DNA of 59,310 bases from Actinomycetota bacterium (GCA_020444505.1 JAHLKU010000011.1:1-59310), one strand, 5' to 3'. Shown: positions 7,950-19,201, counted from the stretch's first letter. A program made the numbers and translations. The notes: generated by a model from the sequence alone, not told the origin.

Positions 7950-7969
7950 CGGAGCGGAGCGCTCCCCGT

Positions 7970-8851
7970 TCACAGCTCGGACCGCTTCCTGGGCTGCTCC
8001 TCGGGCGGCGCCTGGCTGTAGTCGCCGAACGGCCCATCCCGCTGCTCGACGGCGGCCTTGACGCCCTGCTCCATCGCGGTGCGGACGAACGCCCTGCCCT
8101 CCGGGGTGTTGCGCATCGCCCCGTCCAGGATGGGCCCGAGGGTCTGGGTGCTCTGCAGGCCCATGTTGTCGTACGCCTGGTTGACGATGAGCTTCATCGC
8201 CATCAACTGCGTCGAGGGGATGGCCGCCAGCCTGCCCGCCAGCGCCGCCACCTCGTCGTCGAGGTCCTCGAGGGGGTGGGCGAAGTTGATGAGCCCGATG
8301 TCGGCCGCCTCCCGGCCGCTCACCCACTCCCCCGTCAGGGCGTAGTACTTGGCCTTCGCCAGACCCAGGCGGTACACCCACATGCCGGTGAGGTGTGCTC
8401 CCCACACCCGGGCGTACGGGGTGCCGAACCGGGCGTCCTCCGACGCCACCACCAGGTCGGCGCACAGCGCCAGTTCGCTGCCCCCGCCGACGCAGTAGCC
8501 GTGCACCTTGGCGATCGTGGGCTTCAGTCCCCGCCACAGCCCCATGAACCGGGGGACGTAGGAGCGATACACGTTGGTCACCAGGTCGATGTCCTCGCCG
8601 GGGTCGTAGCCGTCCTCGGTGATGCCCGGGAAGTGCTCCAGGCCGCCGGAGAAGTCGAACCCGGCGCAGAAGGAGTCCCCCGCCCCCTCCAGGACGATCA
8701 CCTTCACCCCGGAGTCGCGGTTGGCCTCCCCCAGTGCCCGGTCCATCTCGTCGATCATCTCGAACCGCAGGGTGTTGTACTTGTCTGGACGGTCGAGCCG
8801 CACGGTTGCGACGGGGCCGTCGGTCTCGTAGCGGATCATCTCGTAGGGCAT
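7970..8851 (-). CDS. Enoyl-CoA hydratase/isomerase family protein
   Basis: A 293-aa crotonase-fold enzyme acting on acyl-CoA thioesters. The oxyanion-hole segments are present: SFCAGFDFSG (CoA-binding loop) and KVHGYCVGGGSELALCADLV, the crotonase signature, which keeps the first catalytic Glu position (SEL). The second Glu usually found in a QPE-type segment is replaced in ARFGTPYARVWG, so hydratase activity is not guaranteed; isomerase, hydrolase or other crotonase chemistry is possible. The ATG at 8851 follows GAGGAGGT. It stands alone between the lipoprotein and the DUF3566 gene. Confidence 0.88.
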   Translation of the reverse strand: MPYEMIRYETDGPVATVRLDRPDKYNTLRFEMIDEMDRALGEANRDSGVKVIVLEGAGDSFCAGFDFSGGLEHFPGITEDGYDPGEDIDLVTNVYRSYVPRFMGLWRGLKPTIAKVHGYCVGGGSELALCADLVVASEDARFGTPYARVWGAHLTGMWVYRLGLAKAKYYALTGEWVSGREAADIGLINFAHPLEDLDDEVAALAGRLAAIPSTQLMAMKLIVNQAYDNMGLQSTQTLGPILDGAMRNTPEGRAFVRTAMEQGVKAAVEQRDGPFGDYSQAPPEEQPRKRSEL

Positions 8852-9016
8852 GGCGACCTCCTCTGAGGTGAACCTACGCGGAGACGATCATCGATCGCGT
8901 CGCACTCCGACGCGGCCCCGAACTCGCTCGCCGGAGCCCTTCACGGACTCCTCACACCCCGCCACGGCCCTCGCACACGGCGGTGGTGCCATGGGACCGT
9001 CGAGAGGGGAGCACGC

Positions 9017-9100
9017 ATGCTCGGGTTCGTGGTCCACGGTTCCTGGTTCCGGGTCGGGCCGACCTGGCAGGACGCACCGATGCCTGAGGCGCCGGCCTAG
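9017..9100 (+). CDS. Possible 27-aa small protein
   Basis: An ATG follows a good ribosome binding site (GAGGGGAG, 5 nt spacing) and opens a 27-codon frame with three Trp residues (GSWFRVGPTWQDAPMP). Its TAG overlaps the stop of the convergent DUF3566 gene within CTAG, the same arrangement as at 6475 and 24127. It may be a chance frame; the ribosome binding site and the CTAG junction are the only support. Confidence 0.3.
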   Translation: MLGFVVHGSWFRVGPTWQDAPMPEAPA

Positions 9101-9603
9101 GTGCCGGTCTTCTCCTCGACCGGCGCCGGTGGAGCCTCGTCGCCGTCCTTGCTGCCCTTGCTGCGGATCATGGGCTTCACGCTGGGCAGCGGGCGGATGG
9201 GGGCGGTGCGGGCCCCCTTGGGAGTGGCGGGGCGGGTGACCGCCGGCAGCGCCGTCTCCTCCAGCACGATCACCTCGAGGCCGCCGACCAGGTCGGAGAT
9301 CAGGTTGTAGATGACGGCGGCCAGCGTGAAGAAGCCGGTCATCAGGATGGTGCCGATGACCGCGACCAGCAGGATCACCTTGAAGTACACCTGCCCGTCC
9401 ATCAGGAAGCCGTTCTCCAACCCGATGAGGAGCGCGGTCTCGTTGATCTTCTCCGGGATGCCGGCGTTGACGAAGATCGACCAGAAGATGATCGTGCCCA
9501 GCACGAAGATCAACGCCAGGATCGCGTTGAACACGAAGCTCACCTTGAGGACGGTCCACGGGTCGATCTTGCGGATGACCCTCCGGACCCGCTGAACGGG
9601 CAC
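9097..9603 (-). CDS. DUF3566 transmembrane protein
   Basis: A 168-aa membrane protein of the DUF3566 family, which in actinobacteria typically sits directly downstream of gyrA, as here. It starts with RVRRVIRKIDPWTVLKVSFVF, the family opening, followed by a first helix (ILALIFVLGTIIFWSIF) and a second hydrophobic region (VILLVAVIGTILMTGFFTLAAVIYNL). The C-terminal 55 residues are basic, Pro-rich and probably disordered in the cytoplasm. The GTG start at 9603 follows a GGGAGA ribosome binding site. Molecular function is unknown. Confidence 0.87.
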   Translation of the reverse strand: MPVQRVRRVIRKIDPWTVLKVSFVFNAILALIFVLGTIIFWSIFVNAGIPEKINETALLIGLENGFLMDGQVYFKVILLVAVIGTILMTGFFTLAAVIYNLISDLVGGLEVIVLEETALPAVTRPATPKGARTAPIRPLPSVKPMIRSKGSKDGDEAPPAPVEEKTGT

Positions 9604-9632
9604 GTCGTCTCTCCCGTGCTGGGACGATCGGC

Positions 9633-9638
9633 AGTGTA
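9633..9638 (-). promoter_or_regulatory. Possible -10 box TACACT
   Basis: TACACT about 30 nt before the DUF3566 start could give this gene its own promoter in addition to readthrough from gyrA. Confidence 0.35.
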
Positions 9639-9689
9639 CCGGGGGACCCCTGATTCGGGTTGCGTTTCCGCCGCCCCCGGGGGACGCCG

Positions 9690-12134
9690 TCAGTCCTCGT
9701 CGGCGCCGTTCTCGACCGGGACCAGGTCGAACGCCGACACGTGCGCGCTCTCGCCCAGGTTCATGACCTTGACCCCCGTCGCGTCGCGCTTCTGGCGGCT
9801 GATGGTGCCCGGATCGGTGCGGATCACGATGCCGTCGCTGCTGGTGACCAGCATCTCGGCGCCCTCCGGCAGGCCCCTGGCTGCCACCAGCGAGCCCCGC
9901 ACCCGGGTGAGCTTGATGGCCCGCACCCCGATGCCGCCGCGCTTCTGCGCCGGGAACTCGCTCATCCTGGTCCGCTTGCCGTAGCCCCCGGAGGTGAGCA
10001 GCAGCACCTGGTCCGCCTCGTCGGAGACGGCCGCCGACACCACCTCGTCGCCCTCGCGGAGCTTGATGCCCCTGACCCCCATGGTGTCGCGGCCCATGCT
10101 GCGGATCTCGTCCTCGGAGAAGCGGATGCCCATGCCGTTGGCGGTGAACAGCAGCACATCGCTCTCGCCGGGCGTGGTGCGCACCGCCACCACCTCGTCG
10201 TCGCCCTGCAACTTGATGGCGATGAGCGACGACTGGCGGCTGTCGTAGTCCGACAACCGGGACTTCTTCACCTTCCCCGAGCGCGTGGCGAGCAGCAGGA
10301 AGTTGGCGGCCTCGTAGTCGCGGGTGTCGATGATCGCCTCGATGCGCTCGTCGGGCTGCAGCGGCAGCACCGAGTGGGCGAGCACGCCCTTGGCGGTGCG
10401 GTCCTTGCGGGGCAACTGGTGCGCCTTGACGCGATGCACCTTGCCCCGGTTGGTGAAGAACAGCAGGTAGGAGTGGGCGGTGGTGTGCACCACCCGGGTG
10501 ATGACGTCGTCCTCGCGCAACGCGGCGCCCTTCACCCCCCGGCCCCCGCGCCCCTGGCGGCGGTACGACGAGGCGTTCACGGCCTTCACATAGCCGTTGG
10601 CGGTGACGGTGACCACGATCTCCTCGTCGGCGATCAGGTCCTCCAGCGACATGTCGCCGTCGTCGGGGATGATGCGGCTGCGCCGCTCGTCGCCGAACCG
10701 CTCCTTCACCTCGCCCAGTTCGGTGGCGATCAGCTTGCGCCGCTTGGCCGGGCTCTTCAGCAGGCCCGTGAGGTACTTGATGAGCTTCTCGAGCTCGGCC
10801 ATCTCCTCGCGGAGCTTGGAGGTCTCCAGCGCGGTGAGGCGCCGCAGCGGCATGTCCAGGATGTGCTGCGCCTGGATCTCGCTGAGGTCGAAGGTCTCCA
10901 TGAGGGCGGTGCGAGCCGCCTCGGTGTCGGCCGAGCCGCGGATGATGGCGACCACCTCGTCGATGTTGTCGAGGGCGATCAGCAGGCCGGCGACGATGTG
11001 CGCCCGCGCCTCGGCCTTGTCGAGCCGGAACTTGGTGCGCCGCTCGATGACCTCCATCTGGTGGTCGATGTAGTACGACAGCATCTGGGCGACGTTGAGC
11101 GTGTGCGGGACGCCGTCCACCAGCGCCACGGTGTTGACGCTGAAGTTCTCCTGCAGCTGGGTCAGCTTGAACAGCTGGTTCAGCACGATGTTGGGGACCG
11201 CATCCCGCTTCAGTTCGATGACCAGCCGGGTGCCGTCGCGGTCGGTCTCGTCCCGCAGTTCGGCGATGCCGGTGATCTTCTTGTCCTTGACCAGCGAGGC
11301 GATCTTCTCCATCACCCGGTCCCGCGACACCTGGTAGGGGATCTCGGTGACCACGATGCCGGTGCGCCCCTTGCGCAACTCGACGATCTCGGTGACGGCC
11401 CGCATCTTCACCGAGCCGCGCCCGGTCAGCAGGGCGTCCTTGACCCCCCGGTTGCCCAGGATGTAGGCCCCGGTGGGGAAGTCGGGCCCCTTGATGAACT
11501 GCAGCAGGTCGTCGGCGGTGGCGTCGGGGTGCTCGAGCACGTGGAGCGCGGCATCGATGACCTCGCCCAGGTTGTGGGGCGGGATGTTGGTGGCCATGCC
11601 GACCGCGATGCCGGTGGACCCGTTGACCAGCAGGTTGGGGAAGCGGGCAGGCAGCACCACCGGCTCCGTCCGCTCACCCGAGTAGTTGTCGATGAAGTCG
11701 ACCGTGTCCTCGTCGATGCCCTCCAGCAGGCTCATCGCCAGGTGCTCCAGGCGGCACTCGGTGTAGCGCATCGCCGCCGGCGGGTCGTCCACCGTGCCGA
11801 AGTTGCCCTGCGGGGTGACCAGCGGGTACCGGCTGGCGAAGTCCTGGCCGAGGCGGACCATGGCGTCGTAGATGGCGTCGTTGCTGTGGGGGTGGAACCA
11901 ACCCATCACCTCACCGACCACCCGGGCGCTCTTGCGGAACGGCGAGGTGGGCCGGATGCCCGAGTCGTACATCGAGAAGAGGATGCGGCGGTGCACCGGC
12001 TTCAGGCCGTCCCGCACGTCGGGCAGCGCCCGGGACACGATGACCGACATGGCGTACTCGAGGAACGAGCTCTTGACCTCCGACTCGATGTCGATGGTCT
12101 CGATACGGCCGGCGTTGTCGGGTCGGTCGGTCAT
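9690..12134 (-). CDS. gyrA: DNA gyrase subunit A
   Basis: This 814-aa protein is the breakage-reunion subunit of DNA gyrase. The catalytic Tyr is in AAMRYTE (about residue 124). The C-terminal beta-pinwheel carries a GyrA box, QGRGGRG (527-533), which marks it as gyrase A rather than ParC. The quinolone-resistance-determining region reads [10 protein letters not shown] (81-90) instead of the usual HPHGD-S/A-IYD, so the positions matching M. tuberculosis Gly88, Asp89, Ala90 and Ser91 are Ser, Asn, Asp and Ala. It starts 10 nt after gyrB with AGGGGG as ribosome binding site, so gyrBA is an operon. No intein is present. Confidence 0.98.
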   Translation of the reverse strand: MTDRPDNAGRIETIDIESEVKSSFLEYAMSVIVSRALPDVRDGLKPVHRRILFSMYDSGIRPTSPFRKSARVVGEVMGWFHPHSNDAIYDAMVRLGQDFASRYPLVTPQGNFGTVDDPPAAMRYTECRLEHLAMSLLEGIDEDTVDFIDNYSGERTEPVVLPARFPNLLVNGSTGIAVGMATNIPPHNLGEVIDAALHVLEHPDATADDLLQFIKGPDFPTGAYILGNRGVKDALLTGRGSVKMRAVTEIVELRKGRTGIVVTEIPYQVSRDRVMEKIASLVKDKKITGIAELRDETDRDGTRLVIELKRDAVPNIVLNQLFKLTQLQENFSVNTVALVDGVPHTLNVAQMLSYYIDHQMEVIERRTKFRLDKAEARAHIVAGLLIALDNIDEVVAIIRGSADTEAARTALMETFDLSEIQAQHILDMPLRRLTALETSKLREEMAELEKLIKYLTGLLKSPAKRRKLIATELGEVKERFGDERRSRIIPDDGDMSLEDLIADEEIVVTVTANGYVKAVNASSYRRQGRGGRGVKGAALREDDVITRVVHTTAHSYLLFFTNRGKVHRVKAHQLPRKDRTAKGVLAHSVLPLQPDERIEAIIDTRDYEAANFLLLATRSGKVKKSRLSDYDSRQSSLIAIKLQGDDEVVAVRTTPGESDVLLFTANGMGIRFSEDEIRSMGRDTMGVRGIKLREGDEVVSAAVSDEADQVLLLTSGGYGKRTRMSEFPAQKRGGIGVRAIKLTRVRGSLVAARGLPEGAEMLVTSSDGIVIRTDPGTISRQKRDATGVKVMNLGESAHVSAFDLVPVENGADED

Positions 12135-12144
12135 CGTGCCCCCT

Positions 12145-14181
<2,037 letters not shown>

Positions 14182-14490
14182 TCAGAGGCCTTTTCTGGAT
14201 CGGGCGACACGAATCCGCACCGAGGTGACGACCCGTGCCCCGAGGCGCTGTTCGAGCCGCTCGACCAGGGCGCTCCGCTGGTAGGACAGCAGGGTCGCGA
14301 TCGACCCGTCGGGCACCTCGACCAGCAGCTCCCCGCCCTTCAGTCCTCCGGGCCGGGAGCGGCTCCCCCACGGCTCCCCCGCCAGGTCGGCCCACTCCCC
14401 CACGATCCGCTCCAGGTCGACCGGGTCGGGGAGGCCGAGGCCCCGGAGCACCCGGTCGAGGAAGCCGCCGACCGGCTCGAGACGGCTCAT
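14182..14490 (-). CDS. DUF721 protein (DciA-like)
   Basis: A 102-aa DUF721 protein. In actinobacteria this gene conventionally sits between recF and gyrB, and its relatives include DciA, a loader or regulator of the replicative helicase in bacteria without DnaC. The characteristic core is visible: RIVGEWADLAGEPWGSRSRP followed by LLVEVPDGSIATLLSYQRSALVERL. Its ATG overlaps the recF stop by 4 nt (ATGA). It is short, corresponding to the bare domain. Helicase-loading function is known for the DciA branch and is inferred here. Confidence 0.82.
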   Translation of the reverse strand: MSRLEPVGGFLDRVLRGLGLPDPVDLERIVGEWADLAGEPWGSRSRPGGLKGGELLVEVPDGSIATLLSYQRSALVERLEQRLGARVVTSVRIRVARSRKGL

Positions 14491-15596
14491 TCGCCCTCCC
14501 GCACCGTCACCCGCCCCCCGGCCACCGACCACCGGGTGCCGACCAGGGGGACCTCTTCCTCGCGGGCCGTGCTGACGAAGACCTGCCCTCCCGGCAGCTT
14601 CTCCACCAGGCGCCTGCTCCGCCCCGGGTCCAGTTCGGAGAACACGTCGTCGAGCACCAGCACCGGGGTGGCGCCCTTCTCCTCCCGCAGCATCTCGTAG
14701 GCGGCCACCCGCAGCCCGAGCGCCACGGTGCGCTGCTCGCCCTGGCTGGCGCGGGTGCGGAGATCGCGATCGCCGATGATGGCCACCACCTCGTCGCGGT
14801 GCGGGCCCACCGTGGTCACCCTGCGCTCGAGGTCGGCACCCCTGGCCGCCCCCAGCGCGTCCAGGAGCCTCTCCCGCAGCCCGGGGACGTCGGACAGGCT
14901 CAGCGGGCCCAGGGGGGCGCCCTCGTAGCGGGTGGTGAACACCTCCGGCCGCTCCCCCAATTCGGCATAGAGAGCAGACAGGCGTGGTTCCAGGCGCTCC
15001 AGCAACTCCAGCCTCCTCCTGATCACCATGGCACCCAGGTGCGACAGACGGTCGTCCCACACGTCGAGCGTCGCCCGGTCGGCGCGGCGTCCCTCCTTGC
15101 GGAGCAGGGTGTTGCGCTGCCGCAGCGCCCTCTCGTAGTCGGTCCGCTCGGCGCCCGCCGAGGGCCACAGGCCGGCGGCCAGGTCGTCCAGGTAGTCCCG
15201 CCGCTGCGAGGGTCCCCGCTTCACCAGGTCGAGGTCGTCGGGCAGGAACGCCACCAGCGGCACCGCCGACACCACTTCGGCACGGCTCGACGGGCGCTTG
15301 CCGTTCACCAGCACCCGCCGCCGCCCCTCCACGGGGATCTCCACCTCCACCCGCAGGCTGCGCTCGCCGGCCACGAACTCGCCCCGCACCAGCGCCGCCT
15401 CGTCGCCGGTGCGCACCAGTGCGGCATCGGGGGCGCCGCGGAACGAACGGAGCGACGACAGGTACCCGATCGCCTCCAGGAGGCTGGTCTTGCCGCTGCC
15501 GTTGTCGCCGACGAACACGTTCACGCCGGGTGCCGGCTCCACCCTGATCTCCGGGTAGCACCGGTAGCCGGACAGCTCGATCCAGCCGAGCTCCAC
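14487..15596 (-). CDS. recF: DNA replication and repair protein RecF
   Basis: A 369-aa SMC-like ATPase that binds single/double-strand DNA junctions and helps load RecA at gaps. Walker A is GDNGSGKTS (30-38), the ABC-type signature is in SQGEQRTVALGL, and Walker B is VLVLDDVFSELD. The length is typical. The GTG start at 15596 has an AGGAGG ribosome binding site that overlaps the dnaN stop region 10 nt upstream, so dnaN and recF are co-expressed. The next gene downstream (DUF721) overlaps by 4 nt. Confidence 0.97.
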   Translation of the reverse strand: MELGWIELSGYRCYPEIRVEPAPGVNVFVGDNGSGKTSLLEAIGYLSSLRSFRGAPDAALVRTGDEAALVRGEFVAGERSLRVEVEIPVEGRRRVLVNGKRPSSRAEVVSAVPLVAFLPDDLDLVKRGPSQRRDYLDDLAAGLWPSAGAERTDYERALRQRNTLLRKEGRRADRATLDVWDDRLSHLGAMVIRRRLELLERLEPRLSALYAELGERPEVFTTRYEGAPLGPLSLSDVPGLRERLLDALGAARGADLERRVTTVGPHRDEVVAIIGDRDLRTRASQGEQRTVALGLRVAAYEMLREEKGATPVLVLDDVFSELDPGRSRRLVEKLPGGQVFVSTAREEEVPLVGTRWSVAGGRVTVREGE

Positions 15597-15606
15597 GCCT
15601 CGCCTC

Positions 15607-16686
15607 CTACAGGCGGACCGGCATCAGCAGGTAGAGGAAGTCGTCCGAGCCCGTGCCCCGCAGGACACCCGGCTTGAGCGGGTCCATCAGGTCGAGCACG
15701 ACCTCGTCGCCGTCCACCACCGAGAGCCCGTCGTTGAGATACCGCGAGTTGAAGGCGATCGTCATCTCCTGGCCGGCGTAGTCGGCCGGGACGTGTTCGG
15801 TCTCTCCCCCCACGTCCTGGCGGATCACGCTCAACTCGACGCCGCCCTCCTGCAGCATCAGCCGCACCGGGATGTGGTCCTCGGCCACCAGCGATGCCCG
15901 GTCGACGGCGTCGAGGAGGGCATCACGATCCAAGGTCACCCGGTTGGGGTACGACTCGGGGATCAGCTGGCGGTAGTTGGGGAACGTCCCCTCGATGAGC
16001 CTGGCCGTCAGCGTGCCCCGGTCGGAGGCGAACGTCGCCTCCCGCGCCCCGATCGCCACGCGGAGCGTGGATGCCCCCACGGTGCGCTTCAGCTCCCGCA
16101 GCGCCCGCACCGGCACCAGGCCGGAGAGCTCTGCTTCCATGGAGGGCAGGTCCCGCACCGCCAGGCGGTACGAGTCGGTGGCGACCATCCGCAACGAGCC
16201 GCCCTCCGACTCGAAGAACACGCCGGTCAGGATCGGGCGGGCGTCGTCGTTGGACGCCGCCACCGCCACCTGCGAGAGCGCCGAGGCGAAGGCGTTGCCG
16301 TCCACCTCGACCGCCCCGGTCAGGTCGGGCTCTGCGATCTTGGGGAAGTCGTCCGCCGGCAGCTCGCGGAACCGGAACTGCGGCCCGCCGCCGGTGATCT
16401 CGACCTCCCCGTCGGCGGCCTGCAACACCACCGCACCGGGTGGGAGCTTCCGGACGGCCTCGCTGGCCAGGCGCGCCGGGATGACCGTGGTCCCCTCCTC
16501 GAGCACCTCCACCTCGAGGTCGGTCCTGATGGTGACCTCGAGGTCGGTGCCGGTGACCCGCATCGTCTTGCCGGTGACCTCGATGAGGACGCCCTGCAGG
16601 ATCGGGAGGGGGGATCGGGTGCCGATCGCCCGCGTCGCTCGGCTCAGCACGTCGGCGAGGTCGTCTCGTTCTGCTCTTATCCGCAC
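15607..16686 (-). CDS. dnaN: DNA polymerase III beta subunit (sliding clamp)
   Basis: A 359-aa processivity clamp with the three-domain beta-clamp pattern: N-terminal MRIRAERDDLADVLSRATRAI, central EGGSLRMVATDSYRLAVRDL and the C-terminal PLKPGVLRGTGSDDFLYLLMPVRL. The last motif forms the hydrophobic protein-binding pocket. It starts with GTG at 16686; a GAGGG site lies 9 nt upstream. The gene lies directly downstream of dnaA with a 181-bp origin-like spacer between them. Its start codon region overlaps a DnaA-box-like TTATCCGCA (16677-16685). Confidence 0.98.
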   Translation of the reverse strand: MRIRAERDDLADVLSRATRAIGTRSPLPILQGVLIEVTGKTMRVTGTDLEVTIRTDLEVEVLEEGTTVIPARLASEAVRKLPPGAVVLQAADGEVEITGGGPQFRFRELPADDFPKIAEPDLTGAVEVDGNAFASALSQVAVAASNDDARPILTGVFFESEGGSLRMVATDSYRLAVRDLPSMEAELSGLVPVRALRELKRTVGASTLRVAIGAREATFASDRGTLTARLIEGTFPNYRQLIPESYPNRVTLDRDALLDAVDRASLVAEDHIPVRLMLQEGGVELSVIRQDVGGETEHVPADYAGQEMTIAFNSRYLNDGLSVVDGDEVVLDLMDPLKPGVLRGTGSDDFLYLLMPVRL

Positions 16687-16867
16687 AGGTCGGTCCCTCT
16701 TCTGTGATGGATTGATTCTCTTGATATTGAAGCAGTGGTAGTAGGGGGTGTGGATTGTGGGGAAGTCCCCGAAACCCCAGCGTAGAGGGCATGGGTGACT
16801 CCACAGCGCATGGGGAGGACCGGCGGGTTGTCCACGGGGACGGAGGAGCGCTGGGGACGGGTGGGGA
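16687..16867. other. dnaA-dnaN spacer, probable part of oriC
   Basis: The spacer contains TTGTCCACG (16828-16836, 8 of 9 matches to the DnaA box TTRTCCACA), the weaker boxes TGTGGATTG (16749-16757) and TGTGGGGAA (16757-16765), and an unusually AT-rich stretch at about 16700-16740 next to dnaN. In a GC-rich genome this is a good candidate for the unwinding element. TTATCCGCA at 16677-16685 adds one more near-match. Confidence 0.65.
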
Positions 16868-18241
16868 TCATCGCGTACTTGTCCTCAGGCTTTGCAACAG
16901 GGCCGTGACCTGCTCGAAGGTCTCCTCGTCGGTGGTCATCAGGTCCCGGATCTTGTTGATGCCGTGGAGTGCCGTCGTGTGGTCGCGCCCCCCGAAGAGG
17001 GCCCCGATCTTGGGCAGCGACAGGTCGGTCAGCTCGCGGCAGAGGTACATGGCGATCTGGCGGCCCCTGGCGAGGGGCTGGCGCCGGCTGGGGCCCTCCA
17101 TGTCGGTGACGGTGACGCCGTAGGCCTCGGCGGTCAGCGACAGGATGCGGCCGGTGCTGATGGGGGCGGCGATCTTCTGCTCGTCGAGATCCTGGAGGAC
17201 GTCGGTGGCCATGTCCAGGTCGATCGGCTGGTGCGTGAGCGCCGCATAGGCGGTGACCCGGGTGAGGGCACCCTCCAGCTCGCGGATGTTGTCCACCACG
17301 CGTTCGGCGATGAACTCGAGCACCGGCTCGGGCACCGGCTGCGGGGCGAAGGTGGCGTTGCGCCGCAGGATGGCGAGCCGGGTCTCGATGTCGGGCGGCT
17401 GGATGTCGGTGGTCAGGCCCCACTCGAACCGGCTGCGGATGCGGTCCTCGAGCGTGGTGAGGCTGCGGGGCGGGCGGTCCGACGAGAACACCAGTTGCTT
17501 GCCGGCCTCGTACAGCGCGTTGAACGTGTGGAAGAACTCCTCGAGGATCTGCTCCTTGCCCTCGAGGAACTGCACGTCGTCGAGGAGCAGCATGTCGACG
17601 GTCCGGTAGTGGCCTTTGAACTCGGCCATGCGCTTGGACCGGATGCCGTCGATGAAGTCGTTGAAGAACTGCTCCGAGGTGACGTACTTGGCGGTGAGGC
17701 CGGGCCGCAGGTCGCGGGCGTGCAGGGCGATCGCCTGCAGGAGGTGGGTCTTGCCGAGGCCGGCGGCGCCGTACACGAAGAGGGGGTTGTAGTACCCGCC
17801 GGGCTGCTCGGCGATGGCCATGGCTGCGGCGTGGGCGAAGCGGTTGGACGGCCCCACCACGAAGTTCTCGAACGTGTACTTGGTGACCAGTTGCTCGCCG
17901 GGGACCGGGACGGGGGTGGCGGCGGGCTGCTCGGCGGTGATGATGTCGACGTCGTCCTCACCGTCGTCGTCGATGTCGAAGATGGGCTCCGGTCGGGCGT
18001 CCATTTGCAGGCTGGCGCGCGGGCCGAAGACCTCGCTGACGGCGTGCTCGACGACGGGGCGGTACTTGTCGTTGACCCAGCGGAGGTGGAACTCGCTGGG
18101 CGCGACGAGGCGGACCACGTCGTCCTCGATGACATCGGGTTGAAGCGCTTCGAGCCACGTCTGCCAGGTGATCGGAGTCACCTGATCGCGCAACGTGCGG
18201 CGAAACGCCTCCCAGTTCTCGGCGGCGGACTGTGCCTCCAC
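16868..18241 (-). CDS. dnaA: Chromosomal replication initiator DnaA
   Basis: A 457-aa AAA+ initiator that melts oriC. Domain I begins at AAENWEAFRRTLRDQVTPI, followed by an acidic linker (domain II, about 86-115) that is short. Walker A GAAGLGKTH is at 158-166 and Walker B LLLDD at 218-222. Domain IV carries the DNA-binding signature ALFGGRDHTTALHGINKI. I chose the GTG at 18241 because GAGGG lies 5 nt upstream and the domain I core starts at once; the open frame extends to 18406 but would absorb three DnaA boxes. Transcription probably starts near 18414 from the TTGCAC/TACACT promoter. Confidence 0.97.
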   Translation of the reverse strand: MEAQSAAENWEAFRRTLRDQVTPITWQTWLEALQPDVIEDDVVRLVAPSEFHLRWVNDKYRPVVEHAVSEVFGPRASLQMDARPEPIFDIDDDGEDDVDIITAEQPAATPVPVPGEQLVTKYTFENFVVGPSNRFAHAAAMAIAEQPGGYYNPLFVYGAAGLGKTHLLQAIALHARDLRPGLTAKYVTSEQFFNDFIDGIRSKRMAEFKGHYRTVDMLLLDDVQFLEGKEQILEEFFHTFNALYEAGKQLVFSSDRPPRSLTTLEDRIRSRFEWGLTTDIQPPDIETRLAILRRNATFAPQPVPEPVLEFIAERVVDNIRELEGALTRVTAYAALTHQPIDLDMATDVLQDLDEQKIAAPISTGRILSLTAEAYGVTVTDMEGPSRRQPLARGRQIAMYLCRELTDLSLPKIGALFGGRDHTTALHGINKIRDLMTTDEETFEQVTALLQSLRTSTR

Positions 18242-18560
18242 TCCTGCCCTCGCGCTCCCGCTCGTGTGCCCGTCCCCTTCTCCACAGAGGTATCCACATC
18301 TGTGGAGAACGCCATCGGGTGGGTCGCCGCCGCCTCGACGTCCGGCCACGCCACTTGTCGCTACCTGTGGGAAGCTGCGCCGGACTGCTCCGGCCTGCCG
18401 GATCACTCCAACAGGGGGCGAGTGTATGGGAAGCCGGAGACGGGGTGCAAGAGCGCCAAAATCGTCCTTAGAGCGACGCGTGGCGATGTCCTCGATCGCC
18501 GGATCCCCTTGTGGACAAAGGGAATCGCGGGGGGCCGGGCGCCGGGCCGGGAGGCCGTGC
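18242..18560. other. oriC: oriC region upstream of dnaA (DnaA-box cluster)
   Basis: Three DnaA boxes cluster within 32 bp: TTCTCCACA (18278-18286), GTATCCACA (18290-18298) and TGTGGAGAA (18301-18309, reverse orientation), each 8 of 9. A perfect box, TGTGGACAA, lies at 18510-18518. The stretch holds no credible gene. With the dnaA-dnaN spacer it suggests boxes on both sides of dnaA; the 18278-18309 cluster lies inside the dnaA leader and could also autoregulate dnaA. Confidence 0.75.
18421..18450 (-). promoter_or_regulatory. dnaA promoter
   Basis: On the minus strand TTGCAC (18445-18450) and TACACT (18421-18426) are separated by 18 bp, a good sigma-70-type promoter. The start would be near 18414, giving a leader of about 170 nt that contains three DnaA boxes. 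Confidence 0.6.
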
Positions 18561-18673
18561 CCCGCGCGAGTCGCGCTCTAACGCCTTGATCCTTTTTTCG
18601 CGTCTCAGTGGGAGTTCTCGCGACCCGGGGGTTGGAAGGGCCTGGAGGGCCGGTCGGAGGGCGTCCCGTACCT

Positions 18674-18702
18674 TTGACATTGCCCCGGACCGTTCGTAAC
18701 CT
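18674..18702 (+). promoter_or_regulatory. rpmH promoter
   Basis: TTGACA (18674-18679) and TAACCT (18697-18702) are separated by exactly 17 bp, the best promoter match in the window. It drives rpmH-rnpA and possibly the whole rightward cluster. Confidence 0.75.
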
Positions 18703-18741
18703 GACCGCCGCAGCGTACCTCCCCCATCCTCGGGACCTCTC

Positions 18742-18876
18742 ATGAAGCGCACGTACCAACCGAATGTTCGCCGTCGCAAGCGCAAGCACGGGTTCCGTGC
18801 CCGCATGCGCACGCGCGCCGGGCGCCAGATCCTCAAGCGCCGGCGTAGCAAGGGCCGTGACCGGCTCTCGGCGTAA
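18742..18876 (+). CDS. rpmH: 50S ribosomal protein L34
   Basis: A 44-aa highly basic ribosomal protein: [20 protein letters not shown] is the canonical L34 opening and [13 protein letters not shown] the end. It is a component of the large ribosomal subunit. The last 20 nt overlap the start of rnpA, a known arrangement. A strong promoter lies about 40 nt upstream. Confidence 0.98.
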   Translation: MKRTYQPNVRRRKRKHGFRARMRTRAGRQILKRRRSKGRDRLSA

Positions 18877-19201
18877 CGGTCGTCCGTACGCCTCACTCCG
18901 CAATCTCGAGATCCGGGAGGTGCGACGCACCGGGTCGAAGCGCCGTGTGGGCGGCATCGTGCTCTTCGATGCCCCTGCCGAGCCCGGGCCGCCGCGGGTC
19001 GCCGTGACCGCCGGCCGCCCGGTCGGGAAGGCCGTCGATCGCAACCGGGCGAAGCGCCGGATGCGGGAGGCGATCGCGCGGGCGCCGATCCGTCACGGCC
19101 GTGCATACGTGCTGGTCGCCACGCCGGCGGTCCTGGACGCAGCGTTCCAGGATTTGGTTGGCTGGGTGCGATCGGCCGTCGAGGTGGAGGACGACAGGTG
19201 A
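18857..19201 (+). CDS. rnpA: Ribonuclease P protein component
   Basis: A 114-aa basic protein that binds RNase P RNA and helps cleave tRNA leaders. The RNR signature is present as [13 protein letters not shown], preceded by the conserved [13 protein letters not shown] strand. I place the start at the GTG at 18857, inside the end of rpmH, where AAGGG lies upstream and the product has normal length; earlier in-frame starts would lie mostly inside rpmH. Its TGA overlaps the yidD GTG. Confidence 0.93.
   Translation: MTGSRRNGRPYASLRNLEIREVRRTGSKRRVGGIVLFDAPAEPGPPRVAVTAGRPVGKAVDRNRAKRRMREAIARAPIRHGRAYVLVATPAVLDAAFQDLVGWVRSAVEVEDDR

Noticed and set aside
8852-9096. tRNA genes downstream of gyrA, as found in mycobacteria
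   Set aside because: No cloverleaf, TTCGANNC arm or acceptor pairing could be found in the gap.
18366-18374. TGTGGGAAG as another DnaA box
   Set aside because: Only 6 of 9 positions match TTRTCCACA in reverse orientation.
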